Virus record (IMG/VR): IMGVR_UViG_3300033142_000849
Location: 1-26,353 of that record
Direction: 5' to 3' (one strand)
DNA from: a virus
Length of the DNA: 26,353 nucleotides
Positions 13,719-21,815 of this stretch are shown here, one piece after another. A program made the translations under genes and the position numbers. How positions within the stretch are numbered: the stretch's first letter is position 1; each line of letters begins with the position of its first letter. Below the pieces are notes generated by a model. It searched no databases. It had not been told where the DNA came from and saw only the letters and a program-made list of their open reading frames with translations.

Positions 13719-14327
13719 ATGCCAGAAACAGGTCAGGAACCAACACCACCAACAAACGAAGATAATCCAATAGAGAGCTTGCCGGAGAGTTGGCAGACCA
13801 CTATCAAGGATTTACGCAGAGAAGCCGGAGCATATCGAACCGGGAACAAAGACCTCAAAGCAGAGATTGACGCCATGAAGGCTGAGATTGAGCCTCTTCG
13901 TACTCTTAAGACTGAACACGAAGAAAAGAACGGCGAATATAAAACACTCTATGAATCAACCAAAGCCGAAAACGACGGCCTCAAATCAGTGGCCGAAACT
14001 AACAAAAGCTATGAAAGCTATTTTACTGACAGGATTGAGACTGTTCTCGAAGGACAGGACGAAACAATCAAAGACTTGGTAAATTCTAGTAGTAAAACCC
14101 TCGCGGAAAAACTAGAGCTTGCCGAAAAACTAGCCGGAGACAGAAAGCCGGGAGGCTCTTCTCAGGCGAACACACGCCCCGGCGGTAGTGGAAAGGGTGA
14201 GAGTGAGTATATGAAGAGATACTCAGAGACAAAAGACCCTACAGAGAGGATTAATATTCTCAATGAAGTAAAGCGGGTTGATCCTGCCATGCATGCTCGA
14301 ATGTTGGAGAACGTCTCACAACTATAA
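13719..14327 (+). CDS. Capsid scaffolding protein
   Basis: A 202-residue acidic/charged protein just upstream of the major capsid protein, the standard scaffold position. Residues about 30-100 form a long coiled coil (DLKAEIDAMKAEIEPLRTLK and on); the middle is Gly/Pro/Ser-rich and probably disordered (KPGGSSQANTRPGGSGKG); the C-terminal helix (ERINILNEVKRVDPAMHARM) is where scaffolds usually touch the coat protein. It would guide prohead assembly and then leave. GGAGG at 13705-13709 gives strong initiation. Confidence 0.85.
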   Translation: MPETGQEPTPPTNEDNPIESLPESWQTTIKDLRREAGAYRTGNKDLKAEIDAMKAEIEPLRTLKTEHEEKNGEYKTLYESTKAENDGLKSVAETNKSYESYFTDRIETVLEGQDETIKDLVNSSSKTLAEKLELAEKLAGDRKPGGSSQANTRPGGSGKGESEYMKRYSETKDPTERINILNEVKRVDPAMHARMLENVSQL

Positions 14328-14344
14328 ACAAACAGGAATAACAA

Positions 14345-15325
14345 ATGGCAATTTCACAATATACGGATCAAATCGACCCGCAAAACATCATAGCCGTAAT
14401 GGGCAAAAACTGGCTTTATAACACTAAACTAGTACAGGGAGCGCCGAATATTTTTATTCGTGACGTGCGACCCGTTGAAGGTTCTCTTACGACTACAGTG
14501 AGGAATAAGTTTTTTCAAGGCTCATCCGGTCAGGTAGTCGCCCCCGGTGCGGCAATTTCAAGCGTCGGACGTGTTCAAAACTCTGAGATTCACCCTATCA
14601 TATGGCGTGACGGAGCAATTGACGAAGACTATAAAATCATGGACGTTATCTCTAAAGCGTCTGGAGCACAGAGCATGGAGGCTGAATACGTTCAAGCGTG
14701 TAATGATGCCGCTTCTCAGTGGTTCGAAGATGCTTTCATTAAAATGATTGAAGGTGTCGGAGCCGCTATCACTGCAAACCAAACAGGGTCAGGTGCTATC
14801 GTAACGCTTGCCGGAATGATTGCCGCGAAAGCCGCTCTCGCTGATAATGGTCTGGTTCTACAGGGTGGAGCAACCCTAATGAATTCGGCTATCTATTGGA
14901 AGCTTGCTGGCCTCGGTGTAGTCGCCGCAACTTCTAATACTTTTGGTAATGCCGCTCAGGACGCCATGGTTCAAAGTGGGTCACTTCCTGAGACTGTTGT
15001 AGGACTCACTCCTATAATGAGTGACAAAGTAACCGCCGCCCCTTCAAGTAAAAATTATGTTTACTTCCTTGGGCCAAATTCTGTTGTTGTCCGTGGTAAC
15101 GATTCCGCTGATATCCGGATGGCTGATAAAACAGTTATCAAGGAACAGGGAATGGTAACTACTCTCCGTCTCGCGTTTGGTCTAGGTGCTAGAAACGCAA
15201 CATGGGGCAAGGCCGCTTCTGTTAATATTTCAGATACCGACCTGTCAACAGCGGCTAATTGGAGCGGATCAGACACTAACGATAAGTATGTCCGAATCGC
15301 CCGATACCACACTAACGAAAGTTAA
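14345..15325 (+). CDS. Major capsid protein (HK97-like fold)
   Basis: A 326-residue protein directly after the scaffold. Length, position and patterns (APGAAISSVGRVQNSEIHPI, IWRDGAIDEDYKIMDVISKA, then an alpha-helical QWFEDAFIKMIEG spine, and a C-terminal MVTTLRLAFGLGARNATWG) match siphophage coat proteins of the HK97 fold. There is no long N-terminal delta domain, consistent with the separate scaffold. It forms the icosahedral shell. An AACAGGAA ribosome site lies 6 bases before the ATG. Confidence 0.9.
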   Translation: MAISQYTDQIDPQNIIAVMGKNWLYNTKLVQGAPNIFIRDVRPVEGSLTTTVRNKFFQGSSGQVVAPGAAISSVGRVQNSEIHPIIWRDGAIDEDYKIMDVISKASGAQSMEAEYVQACNDAASQWFEDAFIKMIEGVGAAITANQTGSGAIVTLAGMIAAKAALADNGLVLQGGATLMNSAIYWKLAGLGVVAATSNTFGNAAQDAMVQSGSLPETVVGLTPIMSDKVTAAPSSKNYVYFLGPNSVVVRGNDSADIRMADKTVIKEQGMVTTLRLAFGLGARNATWGKAASVNISDTDLSTAANWSGSDTNDKYVRIARYHTNES

Positions 15326-15347
15326 TTAAATCTTGAAGGAAACAACA

Positions 15348-15791
15348 ATGAAAAAAATATCATTTGTATCTATTATAATCCTTCTCAGCGTGGCCCTGCT
15401 TTTTGCGGGTCGCGTTCGGGAACGTACCATAGCGACTACAGTCACCGCAAGCATGAGCACAGGAAACAACGTAGCATCAACCAATATCCTTATTGGGTAT
15501 ATGTCTCCTAATTCTGTGATAAGCTCTATTGACGTGCTAACATCAACGGCGTTTGATTGTTCAACAAATAACTACTTGGACATATTCGCCATTACTGAGT
15601 CTACCACAAATCAATATGTGAGCGACTATGATATGGTAGCCTTGAACACTGTTTATATTGCAATGACAAACGTCGGGTCGATTGAAAGCACATCGTACTC
15701 CGTCCCTGTTTACGCGCAACTATCATTCAGTGGTCATTCTAATGTGTCGCTTGGTGAGGCTAAAATCGTAATTAATTACGTACAATTTTAA
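15348..15791 (+). CDS. Second exported beta-rich protein, next to the capsid gene
   Basis: A 147-residue protein with a clear Sec signal peptide: KK at residues 2-3, the hydrophobic core FVSIIILLSVALLF, then AG/R. The cleavage region LFAG matches that of the protein at 12245. The mature part is beta-rich with S, T, N repeats and no lipobox. I chose ATG 15348 with GAAGGAA at 15335-15341 over the TTG at 15333. In this position many phages carry a head decoration protein, so it may be a decoration-like protein with a leader, or an exported accessory. No family is recognised. Confidence 0.82.
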   Translation: MKKISFVSIIILLSVALLFAGRVRERTIATTVTASMSTGNNVASTNILIGYMSPNSVISSIDVLTSTAFDCSTNNYLDIFAITESTTNQYVSDYDMVALNTVYIAMTNVGSIESTSYSVPVYAQLSFSGHSNVSLGEAKIVINYVQF

Positions 15792-15976
15792 TGCCCGAGA
15801 CTGAGATAGATTCTCATAAGAGTTTCGAACATGTAAAACGAAAGGTAGACGCCGCCGTCAAAAGTGGCGAGCTACCACGTGAACAAGCCCGAGAAGTGAT
15901 TAATCAAGCTAGAAAGTCATACTCAAATAACGATTACAATCGGGCAATTTCTAAACATAACAGGAGTAGAGAATAA
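15791..15976 (+). CDS. Small charged protein, unknown
   Basis: A 61-residue, highly charged helical protein (SFEHVKRKVDAAVKSGELPR, then EQAREVINQARKSY). Its start overlaps the previous stop (TAATG at 15789-15793) and its stop overlaps the next start (TAATG at 15974-15978). It is part of the head-tail operon but fits no family I recognise. Confidence 0.78.
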   Translation: MPETEIDSHKSFEHVKRKVDAAVKSGELPREQAREVINQARKSYSNNDYNRAISKHNRSRE

Positions 15977-16458
15977 TGGCTGAAACAAAAACGCCCCCGG
16001 TGGGCAACGAAGAGAAGAAACCCGAGATTAAAAAAGCAACATTGACAGTCGGAGAAAACGCCGTCATTGTTGACCGTGTGTCACCCGATGGCGTACATCT
16101 GGCAGTTAATCCTTTAAACATTGATATGTCAGGACAATTTTTCCCAACTCACTATTGGGAACAATGTACCAGTGTTAAAGGCAGGGACGTGTTAAGCGAT
16201 ACTACTTTCGCCGTTCGTATCGAGGCAACTCGGAAAGTTGAGAGTCAATTGGTTGTGGCTAAGAATGCCGAACTTGAGAAGGCTATCGCAAAAATGGACA
16301 ATGACAAAGTTGAGTCATTAATCGTTGAAATTGGAAAACTTAAACAGACCCCGGCCCCTGATTATCTAGTCGAATTCGACATTAAAAAGGGCCGTGAAAA
16401 ACTACAGGAATGGAAAAAATGGCAACAAAGCAGAGCGGATATACCTCTAAATACGTAA
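15976..16458 (+). CDS. Head-tail region protein, unknown
   Basis: A 160-residue protein with a disordered, lysine-rich N-terminus, a mixed central domain (LTVGENAVIVDRVSPDGVHL and FFPTHYWEQC) and a helical, charged C-terminal half. It overlaps the next gene by 40 bases. Position between capsid and connector suggests a head-completion or internal protein, but nothing identifies the family. Confidence 0.78.
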   Translation: MAETKTPPVGNEEKKPEIKKATLTVGENAVIVDRVSPDGVHLAVNPLNIDMSGQFFPTHYWEQCTSVKGRDVLSDTTFAVRIEATRKVESQLVVAKNAELEKAIAKMDNDKVESLIVEIGKLKQTPAPDYLVEFDIKKGREKLQEWKKWQQSRADIPLNT

Positions 16459-16616
16459 TTTCCAAATACAAAACGACCGGAGTCACATTATCTCGGGCGT
16501 CTGTAAATGGTAAACACGCTGGAGAATTCATCGAAGCGAAGGACTGTGAAAAAGTTCTTGGAGAGTCTTATGTCTCATTGATTGAGAATAAGCCCGGTAA
16601 TAAAAAGGACAAATAA
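16419..16616 (+). CDS. Small protein, unknown, overlapping start
   Basis: A 65-residue basic protein (MATKQSGYTSKYVISKYKTT at the N-terminus, KKDK end). I prefer ATG 16419, 10 bases after AGGA (16405-16408), to ATG 16410, which is too close to that site. The 40-base overlap with the upstream gene is in a different frame. It may be a small head-tail connector accessory; no family is recognised. Confidence 0.7.
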   Translation: MATKQSGYTSKYVISKYKTTGVTLSRASVNGKHAGEFIEAKDCEKVLGESYVSLIENKPGNKKDK

Positions 16617-16618
16617 CT

Positions 16619-17521
16619 ATGCGACGGGAGGTCAAAGTATCAACGAGCTATGAGTTTTTATTCAAGTTCTATACTAATGGCCTCCAGGTCGTTCCAGCAT
16701 CGGCGAGTGCTATTCTATTGAATAGTGGTGGTACTGAGATATCATCGGGGGCATGTTCGATTGACGTGTCCAGCGGTGATGTTACATATACACTGTCAAG
16801 CTCATTGAATACCGAACTGGGTGAAAACTTCCGAGCTGAAATCACTTATAACGAAGAGGGCGAAACTAAATATTATTATGAGCTTTATACCGTAGTATAT
16901 ACGCCTCTCGTTTCGTTGTGTTCAGATGAAAACCTATTTGCTAAACTGCCTGAATTGAGAAATCAATCATTCGACAAGGTTGACCGAACAACTGAAACCG
17001 GATTTATCAATGAGTTAAGGTGTCTTAATTTAATCAGTGATACTCGGGAGTATGAAGGCGGAAAGCTGGAAATATACATATCAGACACCGAAACACATTC
17101 AGCCAGGGTTACCAGTTATGAAAAAACTTCTGGAAGTTGTATATTTTCACCGGCTTATACGTCTGCCATTGGTGACAATGTAACGTTTAAAATTCGGCCA
17201 TCGTTTCAGTTTATTATTGACGATGCGTGGGAACAGGAAGTCCAGCGAGATATTAGAAACAGGATCGGGGTAGCGTCTCGGTTTATTGATTCCAACATTG
17301 TGACGAATTTAATCTGTTATAAAGCTCTCGAATTGTATTGTCTTTCACAGATTGAGGAAGAGGGTGATAAATGGTCTATTCGTGAGTTAAAATACCGCAA
17401 ACGATACATGGGCGAGTTCACAGCCTTGAGCGAAGCGGTTGATACTAGCAACGACGGACAAATAAACGACACAGAAAACAAAGAGAAATCATCCACCGTG
17501 AATGTTGGTATAACGAGATAA
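16619..17521 (+). CDS. Head-tail connector with extra N-terminal beta domain
   Basis: A 300-residue protein. Residues about 1-95 form a beta-sandwich-like domain (KVSTSYEFLFKFYTNGLQVV, then FRAEITYNEEGETKYYYELY) similar to immunoglobulin-like or BppU-type N-terminal domains. Residues about 100-275 resemble head-tail adaptors: SDENLFAKLPELRNQ, a beta insertion (TETHSARVTSYEKTSGSCIF), and a helical part (DDAWEQEVQRDIRNRIG, then LICYKALELYCLSQ, then WSIRELKYRKRYMGEF). It probably completes the connector below the portal. Location before the tail terminator agrees. The domain fusion is unusual. Confidence 0.7.
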   Translation: MRREVKVSTSYEFLFKFYTNGLQVVPASASAILLNSGGTEISSGACSIDVSSGDVTYTLSSSLNTELGENFRAEITYNEEGETKYYYELYTVVYTPLVSLCSDENLFAKLPELRNQSFDKVDRTTETGFINELRCLNLISDTREYEGGKLEIYISDTETHSARVTSYEKTSGSCIFSPAYTSAIGDNVTFKIRPSFQFIIDDAWEQEVQRDIRNRIGVASRFIDSNIVTNLICYKALELYCLSQIEEEGDKWSIRELKYRKRYMGEFTALSEAVDTSNDGQINDTENKEKSSTVNVGITR

Positions 17522-17522
17522 T

Positions 17523-17900
17523 ATGTTTTACGATCAACTTATTAACTTACAGCGATACATTACTAAAGAGTGCGCTATAAAATGTATTATCGGTAATGAT
17601 GTCCTCGGGCCGAATTCATACCCAGCCGTCAGGATTATACACACCAATAAAGGCACTTTTAACCGTAATACGCAACACGGAGGGAGCGCACATTTGCCCG
17701 TGACACTTGAGGTGGTCGCAGGGAGAAAAGAAGAGGCAAAGGTCTGGAAGGCCATGGACGAGCTTTTCACAAAGCTCAACAACTTCGAATCTGAAGAGGG
17801 TCATCAAATAGATGATGATTTCTTGCCGGGTTACGAAGAAAATACTTTTAAAATATTAATCGGCTATGACCTCATGGTTCGATTTTTAAATAAGCCATAA
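17523..17900 (+). CDS. Tail terminator/completion-like protein
   Basis: A 125-residue alpha/beta protein between connector and major tail protein, the usual position and size of siphophage tail terminators. The helix-strand pattern (YDQLINLQRYITKECAIKCI, GGSAHLPVTLEVVAGRKEEA, KVWKAMDELFTKLN) is consistent. It would cap the tail tube and join it to the head. Sequence alone supports this only moderately. Confidence 0.65.
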   Translation: MFYDQLINLQRYITKECAIKCIIGNDVLGPNSYPAVRIIHTNKGTFNRNTQHGGSAHLPVTLEVVAGRKEEAKVWKAMDELFTKLNNFESEEGHQIDDDFLPGYEENTFKILIGYDLMVRFLNKP

Positions 17901-17912
17901 CAGGAGTACACC

Positions 17913-18761
17913 ATGGCAACATTAGACAGATTTTTTACCAGCCCCCAGGATATTGACCTCGCAAAAGATATGGTCGCGAAGCGGTCAGACATTTACATTC
18001 AGAAGGAAGAGTATTCCGGCTCGGCTGTTTATGGTTTGAGCGTTGGAACCTCTACATTAACGCCCGCCGTCGCCCCCGTTTGGGCCGCCGATGAGTTCAA
18101 TAGTACGGTTGCCAAAAACCTCTACGTTATAGATGATAATGGAAAGGTTGCGACATGCTTAATTGACGACACAACCTTAAATCAGGACGTTATTTTTGAC
18201 GAAGCTACCCTTTTACTAGAAGAGGATGGAACCACTGCGGCAACGTTGACTGATACGAACACCTATGATTTCAGAATCTTTACTCCGTGTTCAGTGGCTG
18301 GTCAAGTAAATGGCCCATTCTTTGGATATACTGAAGAGGTTGATTTAAACATCACTGACGAAGTAATGAAGTATAAGTATTCACAACCAGCTAAAACAAT
18401 CCGAACCGACCTCAAAGAGAGAGTTGGAACGATTGAAGGCGCGACAATGAACACCACAAACGAGGATATGATCGCGGCTCTATTTGGTGCGGATCAATAC
18501 GGAAGTCAAACCTCGCAATTTGCATATGGAGTTGGCTCAAATCCTTCGTTTAATAAGTTCTACCGCATTACTTTTGTAACGCGAGACGTGACCGGGCGGG
18601 TATTAAATACTATCGTTAGACGTTCTCAGTTGTTTTTGAATGGTGGAATGTTTAAGCCGTACCAAGATGGACACCTTGGAACACCTTTCAAGGGTGAAGT
18701 TATTTCCGACCTATTCTATCCAGAAGGTGCGGATATGGTTTGGATTCAGAGAGCCGATTAA
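17913..18761 (+). CDS. Major tail (tube) protein
   Basis: A 282-residue beta-rich protein following the terminator-like gene and preceding the chaperone/tape-measure pair, the standard place of the tail tube subunit. The segments GPFFGYTEEVDLNITDEVM and YKYSQPAKTIRTDLKERVGT, then FYRITFVTRDVTGRVLNTIV, fit the tube fold, where subunits stack as hexamers. Residues about 45-110 appear to be an added beta-rich insertion. ACAGGAG at 17901-17907 gives strong initiation, as expected for an abundant protein. Confidence 0.85.
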   Translation: MATLDRFFTSPQDIDLAKDMVAKRSDIYIQKEEYSGSAVYGLSVGTSTLTPAVAPVWAADEFNSTVAKNLYVIDDNGKVATCLIDDTTLNQDVIFDEATLLLEEDGTTAATLTDTNTYDFRIFTPCSVAGQVNGPFFGYTEEVDLNITDEVMKYKYSQPAKTIRTDLKERVGTIEGATMNTTNEDMIAALFGADQYGSQTSQFAYGVGSNPSFNKFYRITFVTRDVTGRVLNTIVRRSQLFLNGGMFKPYQDGHLGTPFKGEVISDLFYPEGADMVWIQRAD

Positions 18762-18768
18762 GCATGGC

Positions 18769-19440
18769 ATGGTGTATTTATTTATATCAGCACTCGCCGG
18801 ACTTTTTCTCGGTTATGTCCTAAAACCTAAAACCAAAACAATTCAAAAGTTCTATCCCGTTGACTCATCGGGGATAGAAGTAAACCCGCCGAAAAACTTC
18901 ATTGATATTTGGGCGGGTAAAACTCTAAACTTAAAGATTAAAGACCTTGAGGTCACAATACCGCCAATGCCAATTAACCAGGCGTTAAGTAATATCAGGC
19001 TCTTACAATCTTGTTATGCCTCACTTGAAGAAATAAGTAAATCAGACGATACACCCCTCGATAATAAACAAATTAAGGAACGGCAAGGAATAATCATTAA
19101 TTTGTATCATGGCATTATTGGCATTATTTACCTATTGAGCCGTGACAGTGTTCATGGGTGGAGAGCGAGATGGAAATATAGCAGGAAACTAATGAAGGCT
19201 GGAATGGATAATCATGAGATTGTGTTATCCATTACTAATGAGATTTTAAAATATTGGTCCTTTCTGGGGCTAAAAAAAAAAGCCCTGGCGGTGGGAAAAT
19301 GTTTCGAGGAGATTCATGGAGGCGGTTATACATGGAACAGCTCAGGAACGGGCGATCAACAGAAGATATTAATAACACCTCTCTACGAATTGCCCTTGAA
19401 TACTCCGACGAAAAAAACGAACGAACCTATGAAGAAATAA
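18769..19440 (+). CDS. Tail assembly chaperone-like protein (zero frame), membrane-anchored N-terminus
   Basis: Zero-frame product of 223 residues, located between the tube and tape-measure genes where lambda G-like chaperones lie. Residues about 1-20 (VYLFISALAGLFLGYVL) form a hydrophobic N-terminal segment, unusual for this family. The middle (LKIKDLEVTIPPMPINQALS, then SCYASLEEISK, then IIINLYHGIIGIIYLL) is mostly helical and resembles tail assembly chaperones. At A10 (19272-19281) the ribosome may slip into the -1 frame; without slipping, translation continues 53 more codons to 19440. The in-frame ORF upstream to 18640 overlaps the tube gene and is not used. ATG 18769 has no strong ribosome site and is probably coupled to the tube gene stop at 18761. 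Confidence 0.6.
   Translation: MVYLFISALAGLFLGYVLKPKTKTIQKFYPVDSSGIEVNPPKNFIDIWAGKTLNLKIKDLEVTIPPMPINQALSNIRLLQSCYASLEEISKSDDTPLDNKQIKERQGIIINLYHGIIGIIYLLSRDSVHGWRARWKYSRKLMKAGMDNHEIVLSITNEILKYWSFLGLKKKALAVGKCFEEIHGGGYTWNSSGTGDQQKILITPLYELPLNTPTKKTNEPMKK
19272..19281 (+). other. A10 slippery run, candidate -1 programmed frameshift site
   Basis: Ten consecutive A residues read as CTA AAA AAA AAA GCC in the zero frame, so Lys codons can re-pair after a -1 slip. A -1 open frame continues to 19469. A short CCC/GGG stem could form just after the run, but it is weak. In lambda and most siphophages a -1 slip at this position fuses the G and T chaperone parts. Confidence 0.6.
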
Positions 19441-19469
19441 AAGCGGCGGAAAAGAGTGCCAACAGATAA
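19281..19469 (+). CDS. -1 frame extension of tail assembly chaperone (T-like part)
   Basis: After a -1 slip the reading frame runs 62 codons to TAA 19467-19469. The product ends in a charged helical stretch (SLRIALEYSDEKNERTYEEI) and would make a fusion of about 233 residues with the upstream part. The extension overlaps the tape-measure start at 19456 by 14 bases, as lambda T-type frames often do. This segment is also open in the zero frame to 19440, so the DNA is dual-coding if both products are made. The alternative is a single-base error in the homopolymer, in which case this is simply the C-terminus of one gene. Confidence 0.5.
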   Translation, partial: SPGGGKMFRGDSWRRLYMEQLRNGRSTEDINNTSLRIALEYSDEKNERTYEEIKAAEKSANR

Positions 19470-21447
19470 AATTGAGATTCAAGTCGAGGCCAAAGTAGGG
19501 TCAGCCATTAAAAATCTCGGGAAGGTCGAGAAGAAAGGCGAGAAGGCCGCGAAGTCTCAACAGAAATTAATGCAGGGATTGAAGGCTGGATGGCTAGGAG
19601 CCGCCGCCGCCGTTGCTGTTGTAGCTGGAACAATTAAAAAGACATTGACTCTATTCGCAGAGCAAGAAAGGGCAGAGAAAACCCTCGCCGCCGCAATGAA
19701 ACAGGCTGGCACTTTCACAGAGGAAGCATTCCAACATAATTTAAAATACGCAAGCTCATTACAGAAAATGACCACGTTTGGAGATGAGGCCATTTTAAGC
19801 GTTCAAAAGATGCTTACTAACTTCGGTATTGAGGGCGAGACAATGGACAAGCTGACAAAGGCCACGTTGGATCTTGCCGCCGCAAAAGGAATGGATTTAA
19901 AATCAGCCGCCGATATTGTGGCGAAGTCGGTCGGAAGCTCTACGAACGCATTGTCAAGATATGGAATTGAAGTAACGGGGGCCGCAGGAAGTACGGCCAG
20001 AGCCAATCAAGCGTTTGACAATATAACTAAACTATTTGGAGGAGCCGCCGCCGCTGAAGTCGATACATTTAGCGGTAAAATAAAACAACTTTCAAACACG
20101 TACGGCGACATATTGGAGCTGGTTGGTGGTGAAATCGCCGGGAGTAGTGGTGGGTTTCTCGATTCATTAAACGAAATAGCGTCCTCTGAGAAGGTCTTCA
20201 ATGGAATTATTCGCGGGTTGCGGTCGGTAACATTCCTTTTTCATTTTGCTACAATTACAGTTAAATCATTATTATTACCAATGCGTGCCGTCGGTGTTAT
20301 CGGTCATGCCGCATTTACATTGATTGGCGGGTCTATACAGTGGGTTATCGGTAAATTTGAATTTTTAAGTAAAACTATAACAGCCGTCGGAAACGGCATG
20401 TCATGGATTGGTAAAAAGGTATCTACTGGATTTGGATTACTTGGAAGTGAGGGCGAAAAGAACATTGAGGAGTTGGATGAAAAAAGTCAAGGCGTTATTA
20501 AAAACTCTCTAAAGGTTTTAACAGAGGGGTTTTCAGGCTTAGCAACGGGAACGGCGTCAGATTATGGCAATTCGTTAAAAAACTTCTCGAAAATATTCGC
20601 AAGTCTTAAAGAAGAAAGCGACGCCGCAACAGAATTAGTATTAGCAAACAATGAGAAAATGACTCAAACAGGTGACGGCAAAGGAAAGCCGAAAAAAGCG
20701 ATTGACCCAGAGAAGCAACTCGCGGCCCTTGGAAAACTTAACGACGAGATAACAAGCCGTGAGGCGTCAATGTTTGAGAAGCGTCGTGAAATGCTCGACG
20801 AATTCGCCGAATTTTACGCTGGAAACTCTGAAATATTAGGACAGATTGACGCCCTCAGGCGAGAGAACACCGAACAGGAAGAGGCCGCCGCCCTCGCAAG
20901 GAAAAAAGCACGTATTCATCAAGGTACTAAAATGTTCGGTCAGGGTGTTGACGCCGCAAAGCAATTAACGGGGGCAATGTTTGACGCTCAGATTGCCGCC
21001 GCAGAGGGCAACGAAGCTAAACAAAAACAGTTAAAGAAAAAACAAGCGAAAGCAGACAAGGCGTTTTCAGTGTTTCAGGCTGGTATGAATATAGGAACAG
21101 CCATCGCATCGGCGTATGCTTTTACTAAAGGCGGTCCAATTATTAAAGGAATTGCCGCCGCTATTGCGGGGGTAGCCGCAACCGCTAATTTTGTGAAGGT
21201 TGCCGCGACACCTATTCCTGCCTTTTTTCAGGGAACCTCACCAGGTGGATTTACTACGAGCGGCCCTCAATTGATTCAGGTTGGTGATAATGCTAGCGGT
21301 CGAGAGCGTGTCTCTGTTGAGCCGTTAGATAGTACCGAATCAGCCGGAGGCGGGGGAAATACTTATATTTTCCACGGAGTAGAGGATATTGTCGAGGCGG
21401 CGAACCAAGCAAAACAACGTACGGGCGTTAATATTTTCGAGGCATAA
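19456..21447 (+). CDS. Tape measure protein (GTG start)
   Basis: A 663-residue protein with the tape-measure layout: lysine/alanine-rich N-terminal helices with a hydrophobic stretch (GWLGAAAAVAVVAG, about residues 46-59), a long helical core, hydrophobic segments at about residues 255-300, and a C-terminal part with FQGTSPGGFTTSGPQL followed by VGDNASGRERVSVEPL, common in tape-measure ends. At the family rule of about 1.5 angstrom per residue the tail would be near 100 nm, a medium siphovirus tail. The GTG start lies inside the -1 chaperone frame, so it may be coupled to that product. Confidence 0.9.
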   Translation: MPTDKIEIQVEAKVGSAIKNLGKVEKKGEKAAKSQQKLMQGLKAGWLGAAAAVAVVAGTIKKTLTLFAEQERAEKTLAAAMKQAGTFTEEAFQHNLKYASSLQKMTTFGDEAILSVQKMLTNFGIEGETMDKLTKATLDLAAAKGMDLKSAADIVAKSVGSSTNALSRYGIEVTGAAGSTARANQAFDNITKLFGGAAAAEVDTFSGKIKQLSNTYGDILELVGGEIAGSSGGFLDSLNEIASSEKVFNGIIRGLRSVTFLFHFATITVKSLLLPMRAVGVIGHAAFTLIGGSIQWVIGKFEFLSKTITAVGNGMSWIGKKVSTGFGLLGSEGEKNIEELDEKSQGVIKNSLKVLTEGFSGLATGTASDYGNSLKNFSKIFASLKEESDAATELVLANNEKMTQTGDGKGKPKKAIDPEKQLAALGKLNDEITSREASMFEKRREMLDEFAEFYAGNSEILGQIDALRRENTEQEEAAALARKKARIHQGTKMFGQGVDAAKQLTGAMFDAQIAAAEGNEAKQKQLKKKQAKADKAFSVFQAGMNIGTAIASAYAFTKGGPIIKGIAAAIAGVAATANFVKVAATPIPAFFQGTSPGGFTTSGPQLIQVGDNASGRERVSVEPLDSTESAGGGGNTYIFHGVEDIVEAANQAKQRTGVNIFEA

Positions 21448-21448
21448 T

Positions 21449-21814
21449 ATGGCAACATTTCAGAATGATTTAGGTGACTCACTTGAGATTAAATATGTCG
21501 ATGAAGTGATAGAGCCGGGAATAGAGAAGGCGTCATCTTTGACAAGTGGGTCAAGGTCAAAAGAACAAGTTGCCGGAGAGCGTTTAAAAATGGCAGGTAA
21601 GGCCAGAGCAACGGTTGCGGAAATGCGGTCATTGTTGGACTTATTAAAAAACCCTCGAGCGAGATATTTCTTTTATACACCGGAAGAGGATCACCCGATT
21701 TATACAGGACTCGAGAAGCCTTTCGCCGCTCGAATTTATAACGTGAAATCACAATGGGATAATCGAAGCGTACATTATATTAAGTTCAATGTTCAATCGG
21801 TGGAGCTGATATAA
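21449..21814 (+). CDS. Distal tail protein, short, unknown family
   Basis: A 121-residue protein immediately after the tape measure. It starts at ATG 21449 with GAGG (21439-21442) upstream; the longer in-frame ORF from 21389 overlaps the tape measure and is rejected. Strands near the end (RYFFYTPEEDHPIYTG and HYIKFNVQSVELI) give a compact beta fold. In this position many phages have a distal tail (Dit) or similar adaptor; this is a location-based suggestion only. Confidence 0.72.
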   Translation: MATFQNDLGDSLEIKYVDEVIEPGIEKASSLTSGSRSKEQVAGERLKMAGKARATVAEMRSLLDLLKNPRARYFFYTPEEDHPIYTGLEKPFAARIYNVKSQWDNRSVHYIKFNVQSVELI

Positions 21815-21815
21815 T

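Noticed and set aside
18640-18768. Longer start for the chaperone-like gene
   Set aside because: This part overlaps the end of the tube gene in another frame and gives a basic, low-complexity product with no supporting signal.
21389-21448. Longer start for the 21449 gene
   Set aside because: Overlaps the tape measure end; ATG 21449 is preceded by GAGG and follows the tape-measure stop.
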